64,000 nucleotides of DNA from Selenomonas ruminantium subsp. ruminantium ATCC 12561 (lineage in GTDB: Bacteria > Bacillota > Negativicutes > Selenomonadales > Selenomonadaceae): contig NZ_AUJE01000005.1 in assembly GCF_000424065.1 (NCBI RefSeq), positions 1 to 64,000 on the forward strand, written 5' to 3'. Position 1 is the stretch's first letter. Each line of letters opens with the position of its first letter. The notes under the pieces are model-generated. The model had not been told where the DNA came from and did no database searches. It worked only from the letters and a program-made list of their open reading frames with translations. Positions 20,001 through 27,462 of this stretch are shown here, piece by piece. Position numbers and translations under genes: made by a program.

Positions 20001-23000
20001 GGCTACAATGCTAACAACAATATTGACTACAAAGATACCCAGAAGGCCGGCAGCTACGGCGGCGTCACGGGCAGCGACTCGGCTGTGAAGAACACTATCA
20101 ATGCTGCTGCCGATGTGAACATCACCGGCAGTACTCTCAAAGGGCTGGATGAATCTTCCCTGCGAGCCCAGGCCAAGACTGATAGTAAAATTGTGAGCAA
20201 GAATAATGTGGAAGGGGCAGGCGTTGTCCAGATTCTGGTGGGCAGCAGTGACAGCGATACGTCCTTTACCGACCGGGTTACGGTGAACAATGCCAATCTC
20301 TCCACGGAAAAAGGAGATATTTCTCTGGCTGCCACCAGTGATATTGACCATGACCTGGAAGCAGAATCCGTGGACGAAGGCGGCGCTTCCGGCGTTACCA
20401 CGGTAAAGAACACGAACAAGCTCACCCGCCGGGATAAGGTTGACATTACCGGCAGCGCGAAGCTGGCCAGCGGCCATGACCTGATGCTGCTCGCAGGGGC
20501 CGATGAAAACAAGACTCCCTCCAACCTGCGTCTTTTGACTTATGCCAATGCCCATAATGCCACCTTTATTCCCGCTGAGACTTCGCCTACGATCAATGAG
20601 ACTTTGACCCTTGACAGGGGCGTGACGGTGGGCAGTGGTGCCAATACCACCTCTGTGCGCCATACCTATCTCAAAGCAGACGAGGGAAGTTCTTATATTG
20701 AAGAATCGGCCCGTCAGTTCAAGATTTATGGCAGTGGCGAAACCGGCACCCGGCGGCTTACCAGCACGGCTTTAGGCGACAGTGAGGTTTCTCAGAATAA
20801 GACTGCCAAGGTGGATGTGCAGGGCAAAGTTACCGCCGGCATCCATAATAAGCTGGACATAGATATTACGGGTAATCTCGCCCTGAAGGGATCGACCGCA
20901 GCAGATGCCGCCATCGATACCAGCAAAGTCAAAGTCACGTCCAAGCAGGCGTGGTTCAACCCGGCCAATGCATTGATGCAGATAACACGCGAGAATAACT
21001 ACCTTGACCGCTACAGGCAACTCGCAGAGGTGGCGAAGAGTTACAGCGCAGACAGTATGGAGTACATGGCTCTGAAAAGCGAGGTTGACGCACTCATTCA
21101 ACTGATGGACGATGCAGGCTTCATCTACAAGGATTCGGACGGAAACTTTGCGATTATCACGGAGTATCCTATTCCAGCGATTAAGTTACCCGATATCAAT
21201 GTGTCCGGTGGAAATGTATTCGCCGATACAGGGACGCTCACGGGACAGAGTAATATCTCTGCCAACGGCGCACCGCATATCAACATAACGAATAGTGGGA
21301 ACTCACTGCTTGTGCTGAACAATGTAAAAATCGACGATGGTGGCGGAAGGCTCTATCTTAATGACAAAATCATAAAAGATGAAAACGGAGAATCCGTCAT
21401 TTCCATAAAATCGACAGGCAAAGCAGACGCAGTATCGACGCCTGATATACTGATTGAGGGCACTGTAGAGAATCTGCCGGGCAGCGTGAACATCGTAAAT
21501 GACCGTTATGACATTGGCGTAACTGGGGCAGTGAACGGACGTTCCGTGAAGATGTTCGCCGACCATGGAGCAATCAATCTCTCAAATCCTGACAGCCGCT
21601 TGAATATCGGTGGCGATCCGATGCCTAAGTTCCAGTTTGATGAGGTCACGGCCAAGAAAATCCAGAAAAAGATCTCTGAGATTGCTATGACTGGCGCCAA
21701 GAACTCCGGATACATAAGGTTCGAAACTTACAATGATTACAGGAAATGGCTCAAAGACACCGTGGGACTCACGGATGCTGAGATAAAGTACACATTGGAT
21801 GAGAGCGCGGGCTACATTGCAGGAGGAAATATCTCGATCAATGCAAAGACCATAAATGTGAATGGCCTTATCCAGAGTGGCTATATGAGCTACAAGAACA
21901 CCATTACCCAAAACGACCTGACGAAGATTACGCAAGCATCATCTGGTTCTAAACTTGCAGATGATGATGTAATCGGGAATAAGCGATATCAGGTCGGAAA
22001 GAGCGGGCAGATCTATAACAGCGACACGAAGTTTTACGATTATGCCGTGCCGGTTTACTACAATCCCACTACAGGGCACTTGTTGACAGAAGATATAGAT
22101 GTGCGTGGTGGACGAATTGATTTGAAGGGGGCTATAGCCAGCACCGGGAATGGCCGCATCGTGGCGGCAAACGGGCCAGCAGATATTTCCATTGATACCA
22201 GCCAGGCAAAAGCCGACCTTTACATTGGAAAAATCACGAATAATGACCGGGAGGGGTTTGTGCGTATCACAGATACGAATGACTATGATTACGATAGTTA
22301 CGAACGTACGCTCCTTGGCAGGGTAACTGAATTCCAAAACGACTTATATCGCAAATACGATTTGAAATTGGAAGGTGAAAATGAGATACCAGATGACAAA
22401 GAAGGCTGGGAGGTAAACAGTTGGGCGTACTATGGAGATCCTTACCCCATCTTCTACTTCAAGCCTAAGTCGATGTTTTATCAATGGACGGGCGGTACTA
22501 CGGGGCAGACCGTGGTGGACAAGTATTACAAAAAATATTATGCCTCATTTTTCGGCCTCTTCAAGCTATGGAGCTATGGTACCACGGATGAGCTGATAAA
22601 AAATATCGGCTCGGATATCCAGAATGTCCGTGTTACAACCCGTAGTGCCAGCACCGGGAACGACATGCTGCCAACGGGAGATTTCATCAAGTTATGGAAT
22701 GATGAACACCTGGGCATGGTTGGACCGCGGGACGTGGAGTACGATGGCATCAGCATCTATAGTATTGTGCATAATGTTGGCAATACGGTAAAGGGCAAGG
22801 TCAACGCTTCGGAGATGTCTTATACGGACTGGACGCATACGGAAGGTTATGTTACCTATAACTGGACGGAAACGCAGGGGAATTATGTCAGCACTACTTA
22901 CACGCTTAATGGTTCGAATAGATTTAGCGTTTCTCTCCCTATACCGGATGGTGATATAAACATCCGTTCCGGGGCTGGCGTTTACTTCCGCGAAAATGTT

Positions 23001-25061
23001 GAGACGGCGACGAATAAGACACATCCGTTAGTGCCAAACTATGTCAAGAAAGGAGTGGGCTCCATCGCTGTCACTGCCGACGGTATTATCAAGACGATGG
23101 AAGGAGCAAGGCTCATTACGGACGAACTGGAAGCCACAGGCAAGTCCATTGATGTCCAGCATGGGGCAGTAGGGGCGGATGCAGTGATAAACCTTACGGC
23201 CAGAGGCGGCAACATTAACTTTGATTCGGATAAAGGGAATCTGAAAATTCGTCAGGTAAAGATTACGAATGCGCCGGATAACGGGAAAATCAACATTACC
23301 GCTGATGGCAATATTGAAGTTTACCCAAACGAGAAGAGTCTTGTTTATAATGCAAAGGGAGAAGTTATCGGCGAAGATTTGGCGACGCTTATCGAAGCTC
23401 CAGCCATAACGCTTACCAGTGTAAATGGCGGTATCGGCACCAAGGATAATCCTCTGAGAGTACAGGCAGGAACGTCTGTTACTTCCTCGAATCGTCTGAA
23501 CTCCAGCCTTACCGCCACGGCTCAAAAGGATATCAACATCCAGCAGCAGGCCGGGGATATGCGTGTGGCCAGAATCGAAAGCAAGGAAGGTGATGTAACA
23601 CTTGAAGCGAAAAACGGCAGCATCGTGGACGCCAATGGCGGCGTAGATACCATCGACTCCTCGGCAGAAGAAAGGATAGCCCGCTGGAAAGAACTGGGCA
23701 TGATTTCCGATGCCGACGGCGATGACAGCCGTACGGCGGCAGCCAAAGCTTCCAAGGAAAGGAAACTGTCGGCCATCGAAGGCCGCTTCAAACAACTGGC
23801 CGCCACCGAAAATAATGGTGTTCTCACGTTGAACGCTTCACGGGTTGAGGCTTACAAATCCGCTGCTGCTGCTTATGCCAAGGAGGCGGGCATTGTCAAG
23901 GCCAAGCAGGAATATATATCTGCCATGCAGGCGGCCACCACTGATGCAGCCAGAGATGCAGCCAGGGCGAGGCTCCAGGCGGTCAAGGATGCCTACTTCA
24001 AAGGCAAGGGTTTCTCAGCCGATGAGCAGAAAGCTATTGTTGACTACGGCGATCTTTCCGTCAGCGAGAACTACGGTTGGAGCAGGAACGAGCTGCTTTA
24101 TGCGGTGCAGAACGGCATCGTGAATAGCAAGCCCGGCCTTATCGACATCGTGAACACGCCCAACGTTTCCGGCAAAAACATCAGGTTGCTTGCCCCTAAC
24201 GGCGGCATCGGCTACAATGAGGCGGAGAAGTATATTAAAAATGAAGACATCACGAAAGAGGAGAACATGAAGCTCCTCGCCAGCGCCAAAGCCGGCGACC
24301 TTACCTGGGACAAGGATGGCGTCACCGTGCGGCGGCAGGTGCCCGTCACCCTCGACGTGGCCGAAGGCGGGACCGTGCAGCTTAACGGCAAGACCAACGT
24401 CTATGCAAGCGCCACGGCGGATTCTGCCCTGAACATAAAGGGCGGCATCGATACTGACGGGGACATCCGGTTTAGCGCGGGCAAGGGCATCTCCATTGCG
24501 GACGGCACCATGATCCGCGGGCGTAACCTTACGCTGATGAGCGGGGCGGGCGATATCGGGGCCAGCAATAAATTCCTGGAAATGATGGTGAACGGCTGGC
24601 TTATGGCCAACAGCGGCAACTCCATCTATGTTCATCAGAACGGCAATATGCCACTCACCCTGCTCTCGGCAGCGGCAGGCATGGATGCTTATCTCCGCGC
24701 CGACAACGGCATCCGCATGTACAACGGCTATGGCATGGACATGGGCTATATCAACGCGGGGCGCACCGTGGATCTTTATGCCAAGCAGGGCGATATTGAA
24801 GGCATCCGTATCCTCGCCAATGGCGCCTGGGTGAACGCAAAAGCGCCCCAGGGCAAGGTGAGCCTCGTGAATGTGGGCGGCTCCCTAACAATCAAGGAAA
24901 TCGTTGAGAAGAATCCTCTTGCTGAGATACACAACAATTTAACGAAATTAATGGAGCAGAGGAATGGGAAGAACCCGTATGCTGATAAAAACAACGTTGT
25001 TCCCCAGATGAACCCGTATGCTGATAAAAACAACGTTGTTCCCCAGATAGACGCCTCCTAG
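11034..25061 (+). CDS. giant filamentous adhesin, TpsA family (LktA/FhaB-like)
   Basis: A 4675-residue secreted protein, the substrate of the upstream TpsB. The GTG start is preceded by AAAGGAG. The N-terminus has an extended signal peptide region (MNKTYKIIWSHVRKCYVVVSE, then ILFGGTLLASTAMPSWA) followed by the haemagglutination/TPS domain with the SPNGVVVSSSGIINAGS motif (a variant of NPNG). Residues from about 200 to 3300 are degenerate glycine/alanine-rich units (for example GVGVGVSVNKLDSATNVNIENS) predicted to build a long beta helix; these resemble tandem repeats of leukotoxin LktA-family adhesins. The last 1300 residues differ in composition. Base composition is mosaic: about 17.4-18.5 kb and 24.0-24.9 kb are markedly GC-rich, 20.9-23.4 kb is not. 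The amber stop at 25059 looks secondary because coding-like sequence continues in frame. Confidence 0.92.
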   Translation: MNKTYKIIWSHVRKCYVVVSEYAKSHGKNNTKSVLARVTPILFGGTLLASTAMPSWAAAQNIEKVNGEKFNNQVNQIYADKLVNSTAVNAFKNFELDAGRIANMHMGTAANPNAAGSLVNFVNNQASISGTVNAVKNGSIGGNLYFLSPNGVVVSSSGIINAGSVHLLAPSQSEYNAMVGSSGVNDTGFSQRWSKIQDGSIPLNADATIAVSGKISAVDGIGIHAGSVNIKTGAALTSSDALDFANLVNVSGASAGLDGNLKLQKANKSGKIVLAAKADSGTTSDWTNIKLTPAVTVAEGAAVSAAGDVSITAEAKNEEAFVIGTVKATVNANGAITGNNVKIASKAEDVFVTNGGDHIASLQNMFTGSGSYDLLGAAADVLRTLSVDTVAAVHDVKAETNIGKNAVIKATGADPTDGKALSITADSTLTAGMATSPDGIVGDILNIVNDRKIHSKLRTGAQSTSVAVGKLDNAAIVNVEGTLETTQGGVKAAATANASPTISAVDSLTKTENSALMLGVGVLTGTNTSETNLKNSAKLRNIKGEFAASANATEKISLKAGVKSSNDNAMAGTAVAVMDNDSSARLSVDTGIKAGAVKLSSDNTITANKLTASNSIGASTVSGENVEQSLLTSSSKYIGNLKNSLVDGIFSKLGGGKTETASPLFEEASQLFNAGASVAVASQTNTARTILTKNANIEATGDVKVTSGLKAENTHMYASGSTGNALQKKIDENNKESVQKVKIQASVLVADIDSEAQVEIEDGTEANHARISGGNVTLASTSDFTHALDNLLDDFDTIEKGIKDLQDTGLSEDWAALAMAVNNYRTDVGTVGDIAPAAMKVLTTLKKYPAAFTSIGPKLTAFLKVENYANFAVSSATEGGSDKNPSYNPSRDLSKDNAKLAIAGAVDVAVTADSAKVALGKYAAIRSTGAASITANLDHPDSSLNGNLGLQTGDQNAIGGVVSVFNAERHGEITVAEGADLEGSTLSLNAISNTNHVDLATGASIGGDTGVKGMVTYVAGDNTAKVDIADNTKLASAGAMSVTADNTAALTNIAGSFGFGAATGVGASVAVNDMEVDSIVKVGKATINAGSLKADSQLDGTINSVAVAGGIAAASDDDEAGGIAKLTAKLMNTKNKVANVWRSANDKINKIVPETVRKAADIKENKKLKTDNVAKNPTANKKLPEISIAGAGSVALNLLDRTTHTIIDGANISLNGSDRKAALSAKDSGFTGAWAGAAGITFNTRKLGGDNENSTNVGVAGSVGWTALDTDTVSAIRNSKIIGASAITNEAERSGAMVSAGLGMALATSGDAKGGSSYTGAASVSVADIDNILKAELANNTVTNSGSVTNTVTDSDTLVTGGVNASIAAGKSKSAAVGGSVVYNRIDNQMDALITGGSYALTGDLTNKISTGITEVGGAVGLALATSSGSGGKSYGFEGAVAYNGLTNTANAILDGAAITARNVTVDARDTKDLSKQYDTYINERGLDATGKTYAEAIEDALDDEGKANISSEGGNIIVGAALSAAASLGESGSAAVDAALSISEVDNDFTAAIKNGSKITGSGLLNVKADSKTLAIGAAAGGGGTSDGFGGAGSFSWQTDNNDVTAEISGSEVKGVSGSIVNANTAAKDINVAGQVAVGNVAVGLAGAYNRLENTTGAYVKNSQFADDTAKTIAIGARNEGRVYAVTAGVAASREKLAANGAVAVNSGADNIKAELSNGTVKNATSISVASEDDTKKLAVAGGFTLSQGTAIGGAVAYNAIGDTDRQINSAIINGTTIDHNTSKINVTAADTSGLTTIGFGVGLANGSPAVNGAAAVGLKSADVTAEVAGTNIKNSTGNLNVKASTTDDFSTNAAVAAVGESAAIGVGVGVTRDETHTTARFSGGSFTGNGFDLGSVSHADITTVGVGGGVNYGSGLGMAGSATINLIDTETKALVQNGANISAKSPAITAISDEKIANYVGALSISSQGAAIGASVSVNEIDSETEAAVEGAATKVSSTGSATHEVNDTVKDSDILNDFVDKDAFASAKSLKDARTAAKYDGLLVDASGTHTMKSFLVNAGGTGTGAAVNGTVNVNTIGGSTKARITDAKVNNASANKSNVNVIAHDYANSAGLVGTANLAIEGAAVGLGSDTNKVTRTTEAAIVGPSSKYDMYANNVTIEAKSRQGISSLAAGGSIAAEGAGVSAATGVTLLDGATNAFLKNVNIRNAHDIIVSADHLSRAHVFGVVFGGAGIGAGVGIAVGYVDDRSVTEATAGNIGVSFDGNKKYNFDVKAKNKLKLAYTETGIGGAGLGAGVAGSIGVSESNSTTEANLVNSTVGATSARAKSASVAAENEMTLTQRAGVGSAGAAGVGVGVSVNKLDSATNVNIENSKVYANGIAATASDSKDVDQMAANAGVGGAAIGLNVMVTNVGKDILASYDAGQGNTMNLEDVFSDVNGAMKAGNLSEQESHGVAGNGGNALTNTRSAVTRAAKAQSSASGINVTGSTLDSAGNVALEADAKTNAEMKSVAATAGGSAAVSGTVAMLDVAGNSVGEVRNSTITANAGDITIDTHQGGLSTLEVKQGALSGTLSLSGAYGKVSKSGLTDLQLSGNTMNAKNLSIGASDESRAKIDALGASGAIAGSVNVLIGEVENKGKVSVALQGGNTLKTSDKLLVVASRGPEKDDQKTAEVTTQAVSAAIGVAGTGISATAHDASETAVTLNTAKNKNANSLSAGTIGITALNSPNVKTETKSAAASLLVSGAVTVADSSAGTKSAPVKSTVDIGDGTGLLADETEILAQNEIGLTTDMKGLGISGYVAAQVNTGRADAYGNSQINLGKVNVQERGILMAMSNTNVTKDIKAAGVSAAGLVASGTNVAKSDSVLNSAINASGTNDKQLQIALLLSTASEDNTARADGDGGAAVDISPYAAKLENSLTTNTRTNVSGNWNTSLFAAGAELTDKHDFTTDATRAAIAGGSGVGITNTATHTTAINVNNANIRTNFTQGYNANNNIDYKDTQKAGSYGGVTGSDSAVKNTINAAADVNITGSTLKGLDESSLRAQAKTDSKIVSKNNVEGAGVVQILVGSSDSDTSFTDRVTVNNANLSTEKGDISLAATSDIDHDLEAESVDEGGASGVTTVKNTNKLTRRDKVDITGSAKLASGHDLMLLAGADENKTPSNLRLLTYANAHNATFIPAETSPTINETLTLDRGVTVGSGANTTSVRHTYLKADEGSSYIEESARQFKIYGSGETGTRRLTSTALGDSEVSQNKTAKVDVQGKVTAGIHNKLDIDITGNLALKGSTAADAAIDTSKVKVTSKQAWFNPANALMQITRENNYLDRYRQLAEVAKSYSADSMEYMALKSEVDALIQLMDDAGFIYKDSDGNFAIITEYPIPAIKLPDINVSGGNVFADTGTLTGQSNISANGAPHINITNSGNSLLVLNNVKIDDGGGRLYLNDKIIKDENGESVISIKSTGKADAVSTPDILIEGTVENLPGSVNIVNDRYDIGVTGAVNGRSVKMFADHGAINLSNPDSRLNIGGDPMPKFQFDEVTAKKIQKKISEIAMTGAKNSGYIRFETYNDYRKWLKDTVGLTDAEIKYTLDESAGYIAGGNISINAKTINVNGLIQSGYMSYKNTITQNDLTKITQASSGSKLADDDVIGNKRYQVGKSGQIYNSDTKFYDYAVPVYYNPTTGHLLTEDIDVRGGRIDLKGAIASTGNGRIVAANGPADISIDTSQAKADLYIGKITNNDREGFVRITDTNDYDYDSYERTLLGRVTEFQNDLYRKYDLKLEGENEIPDDKEGWEVNSWAYYGDPYPIFYFKPKSMFYQWTGGTTGQTVVDKYYKKYYASFFGLFKLWSYGTTDELIKNIGSDIQNVRVTTRSASTGNDMLPTGDFIKLWNDEHLGMVGPRDVEYDGISIYSIVHNVGNTVKGKVNASEMSYTDWTHTEGYVTYNWTETQGNYVSTTYTLNGSNRFSVSLPIPDGDINIRSGAGVYFRENVETATNKTHPLVPNYVKKGVGSIAVTADGIIKTMEGARLITDELEATGKSIDVQHGAVGADAVINLTARGGNINFDSDKGNLKIRQVKITNAPDNGKINITADGNIEVYPNEKSLVYNAKGEVIGEDLATLIEAPAITLTSVNGGIGTKDNPLRVQAGTSVTSSNRLNSSLTATAQKDINIQQQAGDMRVARIESKEGDVTLEAKNGSIVDANGGVDTIDSSAEERIARWKELGMISDADGDDSRTAAAKASKERKLSAIEGRFKQLAATENNGVLTLNASRVEAYKSAAAAYAKEAGIVKAKQEYISAMQAATTDAARDAARARLQAVKDAYFKGKGFSADEQKAIVDYGDLSVSENYGWSRNELLYAVQNGIVNSKPGLIDIVNTPNVSGKNIRLLAPNGGIGYNEAEKYIKNEDITKEENMKLLASAKAGDLTWDKDGVTVRRQVPVTLDVAEGGTVQLNGKTNVYASATADSALNIKGGIDTDGDIRFSAGKGISIADGTMIRGRNLTLMSGAGDIGASNKFLEMMVNGWLMANSGNSIYVHQNGNMPLTLLSAAAGMDAYLRADNGIRMYNGYGMDMGYINAGRTVDLYAKQGDIEGIRILANGAWVNAKAPQGKVSLVNVGGSLTIKEIVEKNPLAEIHNNLTKLMEQRNGKNPYADKNNVVPQMNPYADKNNVVPQIDAS
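24972..25049 (+). repeat. 39-bp tandem repeat at the tpsA 3' end
   Basis: Two adjacent 39-base units differing only in the last base encode NPYADKNNVVPQ twice. Variation of unit number here would change the adhesin tail. Confidence 0.9.
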
Positions 25062-25665
25062 ACCGCCGAGGCGGAGAAAGCAGAGCTGAATGCGCAGCTT
25101 GACGCCCTTGCGAAGACGCGGCTCGAGGCTATCGCTGCCGGCACTCACAATGAAGACGCACCTACTGATGATGTAGAACCTGTAAAACCAGCAATTTCAA
25201 TCTTTAAAAAATTAGATCCAAACTACCCTACTGATGATGAAGACCTTGTACAACCAGTAAATGATGTAGAACCTGTAAAACCAGCAATTAATCCAATCGA
25301 CACTGATGATATAATTGATTTGTGGTGAATCAATTATCGGAATCCTGAGCGCGTCGTCGTCCAACAGGCACAAGAGGAGATCGTCGAAGTTACCTTCTCC
25401 AACGGGCACAGTATAGCATACCACGGAGAGTCAGACCATCTGGTTAGGGCATGAACAAAACTACGAAATCAAGGATGATGCCGTAGGCAGACCGGCACTT
25501 GTGCGCGGCGGTGAAAGCATCGCCATAACAAGCGTGAAATACACCGGCAAATACGAGACGGTGTACGACGTCCTGATTGGCGAGGAGGAGGACGAAGACG
25601 TGATCTTCGTCGCCGGCATCGCCGCCGAAGGCTACTTCACCAGGGGCGAGCGCGGGCTGTCGTAA
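25062..25665 (+). pseudogene. decayed continuation of tpsA (about 200 codons)
   Basis: After the TAG at 25059 the same frame reads on for 88 residues (TAEAEKAELNAQLDALAKTR..., DD-rich with a repeated VEPVKPAI) to TGA 25326, then again (INYRNPERVVVQQAQEEIVE...GESDHLV) to TGA at 25452. Around 25443-25450 one missing base would join it to HEQNYEIKDDAVGRPALVRG and on through YTGKYETVYDVLI to TAA 25663. Protein-like composition across all three pieces, in order, indicates a former C-terminal region of the adhesin inactivated by two stops and one frameshift. A 29-bp direct repeat (25168-25196 and 25261-25289) lies inside. I do not recognise the ancestral domain; it has a Hint-like or anchoring look but that is only an impression. 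Confidence 0.65.
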
Positions 25666-25741
25666 CAAAAGATGCCTGACGGCCCACGCGGGCAAGCATC
25701 GCGGCTTTGGCGGCAACGTAAGCGTGGCCTATACGTTCTGA
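25646..25741 (+). pseudogene. remnant of an outer-membrane beta-barrel C-terminus
   Basis: In the third frame the sequence reads AGKHRGFGGNVSVAYTF and stop (25739-25741). An alternating hydrophobic strand ending in Phe right before the stop is the C-terminal signature of autotransporter barrels. No upstream barrel remains, so this appears to be the end of a deleted gene. Confidence 0.4.
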
Positions 25742-25775
25742 TGTTATTGTTTGCGAGTTGAGACAAACCAAACAG

Positions 25776-25819
25776 GCGCTGTGATGAAATGCGAAAGCAT
25801 TTTATCCACAGCGCTTTTT
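25776..25819 (+). terminator. terminator at the right end of the secretion island
   Basis: A long stem (25776-25792 with 25797-25814, slightly imperfect) with a GAAA loop is followed by TTTTT. Confidence 0.85.
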
Positions 25820-25829
25820 GATTGCGCGA

Positions 25830-25901
25830 TTTTCTTGTTAGCAGGTCATAAGACTATTAAACAAATTTATGATAAGATAAAAAATAATAAAATTATTTAC
25901 C
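25830..25901 (+). repeat. 72-bp direct repeat, right copy
   Basis: Matches 8854-8925 at 70 of 72 positions, same orientation. It ends 9 bases before the -35 of the mdh promoter. Confidence 0.9.
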
Positions 25902-25909
25902 GCTTTTTA

Positions 25910-25938
25910 TTGCTTTTTTCATCCTACTTTGTTATAAT
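25910..25938 (+). promoter_or_regulatory. promoter of mdh
   Basis: TTGCTT (25910-25915), 17-base spacer and TATAAT (25933-25938). Confidence 0.7.
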
Positions 25939-25947
25939 TATCACGTA

Positions 25948-25969
25948 ATGAATCATAAGTGTGATTCAT
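25948..25969 (+). promoter_or_regulatory. palindrome at the mdh transcription start (possible operator)
   Basis: ATGAATCA and TGATTCAT are perfect 8-base arms around TAAGTG, placed 9 bases after the -10 box. This position suits a repressor; no regulator is identified. Confidence 0.4.
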
Positions 25970-26063
25970 CATAAGAGCCATACCGAAAGCGGTTTCCTTT
26001 ATGGATTGATGGAATTTACAGATTTTTGGCAATCGCTTTCTAATTCTAAGGAGGCATTTGATT

Positions 26064-27032
26064 ATGAAGGTAACAGTTGTTGGTGCAGGTAACGTAGGCG
26101 CTACCGTAGCAAATGTACTGGCAGTAAAGAATTTCTGCAGCGAAGTTATGCTCGTGGATATTAAGAAAGGTTTTGCTGAAGGCAAGGCTATGGATATCAT
26201 GCAGACGGCACATCTGCTGAACTTTGACACCACGGTAACGGGCGTTACGGCTGAAATCGGTGACGAAAACGGCTATGCACCGACGGAAGGTTCCGATGTT
26301 GTCGTTGTTACTTCCGGTATGCCGCGTAAACCGGGCATGACGCGTGAAGAACTCATCGGCGTAAATGCAAAAATCGTCAAAGGTGTTGTTGACCAGGCGC
26401 TGAAGTATTCTCCGAACGCTATCTTCATCATCATCTCCAACCCGATGGACGCTATGACGTTCCTGACGCTCAAAGATTCCAAACTGCCGCGCAACCGCGT
26501 TCTCGGTCAGGGCGGTATGCTCGACAGCAGCCGTTTCCGTTATTTCCTGTCCAGGGCTCTGCAGGAAGCTGGCTATCCGGCAACCCCGACGGACATCGAC
26601 GGCACGGTTATCGGCGGCCACAGCGACAAGACCATGGTTCCTCTGACGAGCCTGGCTACTTACCGCGGTATTCCTGTAACGCAGCTTCTCAGCAAAGAAC
26701 AGCTTGATGATGCTGTAGCACAGACGAAGGTTGGCGGTGCTACGCTGACCGGTCTTCTGGGTACCTCCGCTTGGTATGCTCCGGGCGCTGCTGCAGCTGC
26801 TATGGTTGAAGCAATTGCTCTCGATGCCAAGAAGCTCATGCCCTGCTGCGTATATCTCGATGGCGAATACGGCGAAAAAGACCTCTGCATCGGCGTACCC
26901 GTTATCCTCGGCAAGAACGGCATGGAAAAAATCGTTGAGTACAAGCTCGAAGGCGACGAAAAAGCTAAGTTTGATGAAAGCGTAGCTGCTGCCCGCAGCA
27001 CCAACGAAAAACTCGGTGATGCACTGAAATAA
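26064..27032 (+). CDS. mdh: malate dehydrogenase (LDH-like type)
   Basis: NAD-dependent interconversion of malate and oxaloacetate, cytoplasmic, part of the reductive C4 pathway toward succinate or propionate in many Negativicutes. The 322-residue protein has the Rossmann motif GAGNVGAT (7-14), the substrate-loop PRKPGMTR with the arginine that distinguishes malate from lactate dehydrogenases, and the catalytic histidine in IGGHSDKTMVPL. AAGGAGG (26048-26054) precedes ATG 26064; an upstream TTG at 26058 is not needed. It has its own promoter and a strong terminator, so it is transcribed alone. Confidence 0.95.
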   Translation: MKVTVVGAGNVGATVANVLAVKNFCSEVMLVDIKKGFAEGKAMDIMQTAHLLNFDTTVTGVTAEIGDENGYAPTEGSDVVVVTSGMPRKPGMTREELIGVNAKIVKGVVDQALKYSPNAIFIIISNPMDAMTFLTLKDSKLPRNRVLGQGGMLDSSRFRYFLSRALQEAGYPATPTDIDGTVIGGHSDKTMVPLTSLATYRGIPVTQLLSKEQLDDAVAQTKVGGATLTGLLGTSAWYAPGAAAAAMVEAIALDAKKLMPCCVYLDGEYGEKDLCIGVPVILGKNGMEKIVEYKLEGDEKAKFDESVAAARSTNEKLGDALK

Positions 27033-27049
27033 TCAGCGAAAATAAAGCT

Positions 27050-27089
27050 AAGACCCATTGACTGGTAAAAGTCAGTGGGTCTTATTTTT
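27050..27089 (+). terminator. terminator of mdh
   Basis: A 14-base stem (27050-27063 with 27070-27083, one wobble) is followed by ATTTTT. Confidence 0.9.
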
Positions 27090-27174
27090 ATTTTCAAAAA
27101 CTATTAAGTTTCCCTTAAAACATGACGATATATCTTTATAGGAAGGGCGGCCTATGGCAGGGGAGGTGGTTGTC

Positions 27175-27462
27175 ATGTTGAACCGTATTGAGCGCGTCGC
27201 CCGTGTTAAAGGTATAGATTCCAGTGTGAATCGTTCCTTTGAACGAAAAGAAGGTTATCATGATGCAAAAAAAGATAAGCAGTCATTTGCCCATACGCTG
27301 AACCAGGAAAAGGAAAAAGAAGTTCGTCCGGCAAATGAGGCAGGCCTGGGTATGCCGAATGCTTATCGGTTGGAATTGTCTACACTGCCGACACAATCCC
27401 TGTTTTATCGGGAATTGGTTGACCTGAGCAGCGTAGAAGGGAAGATAGATGTTAACGGATAA
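27175..27462 (+). CDS. hypothetical 95-residue protein
   Basis: ATG 27175 is preceded by GGGAGGTGG at 8 bases, better than the in-frame ATG at 27154. The product is soluble, basic and rich in Lys, Glu and Arg in its first half (SSVNRSFERKEGYHDAKKDK, LNQEKEKEVRP). The tail ends LSSVEGKIDVNG, and there is no signal peptide or membrane segment. Its TAA overlaps the ATG of the next, frameshifted small gene, which in turn overlaps tadA, so the three seem to have been translated as a coupled set. I do not recognise the family. Confidence 0.6.
   Translation: MLNRIERVARVKGIDSSVNRSFERKEGYHDAKKDKQSFAHTLNQEKEKEVRPANEAGLGMPNAYRLELSTLPTQSLFYRELVDLSSVEGKIDVNG

Noticed and set aside
13863..20663. Long minus-strand open frames opposite tpsA (for example 13863-15464, 15729-17357, 17484-19121, 19146-20663)
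   Set aside because: They mirror the repetitive GC-biased codons of tpsA, have no ribosome binding sites or recognisable domains, and their translations are low-complexity reflections of the sense repeats.
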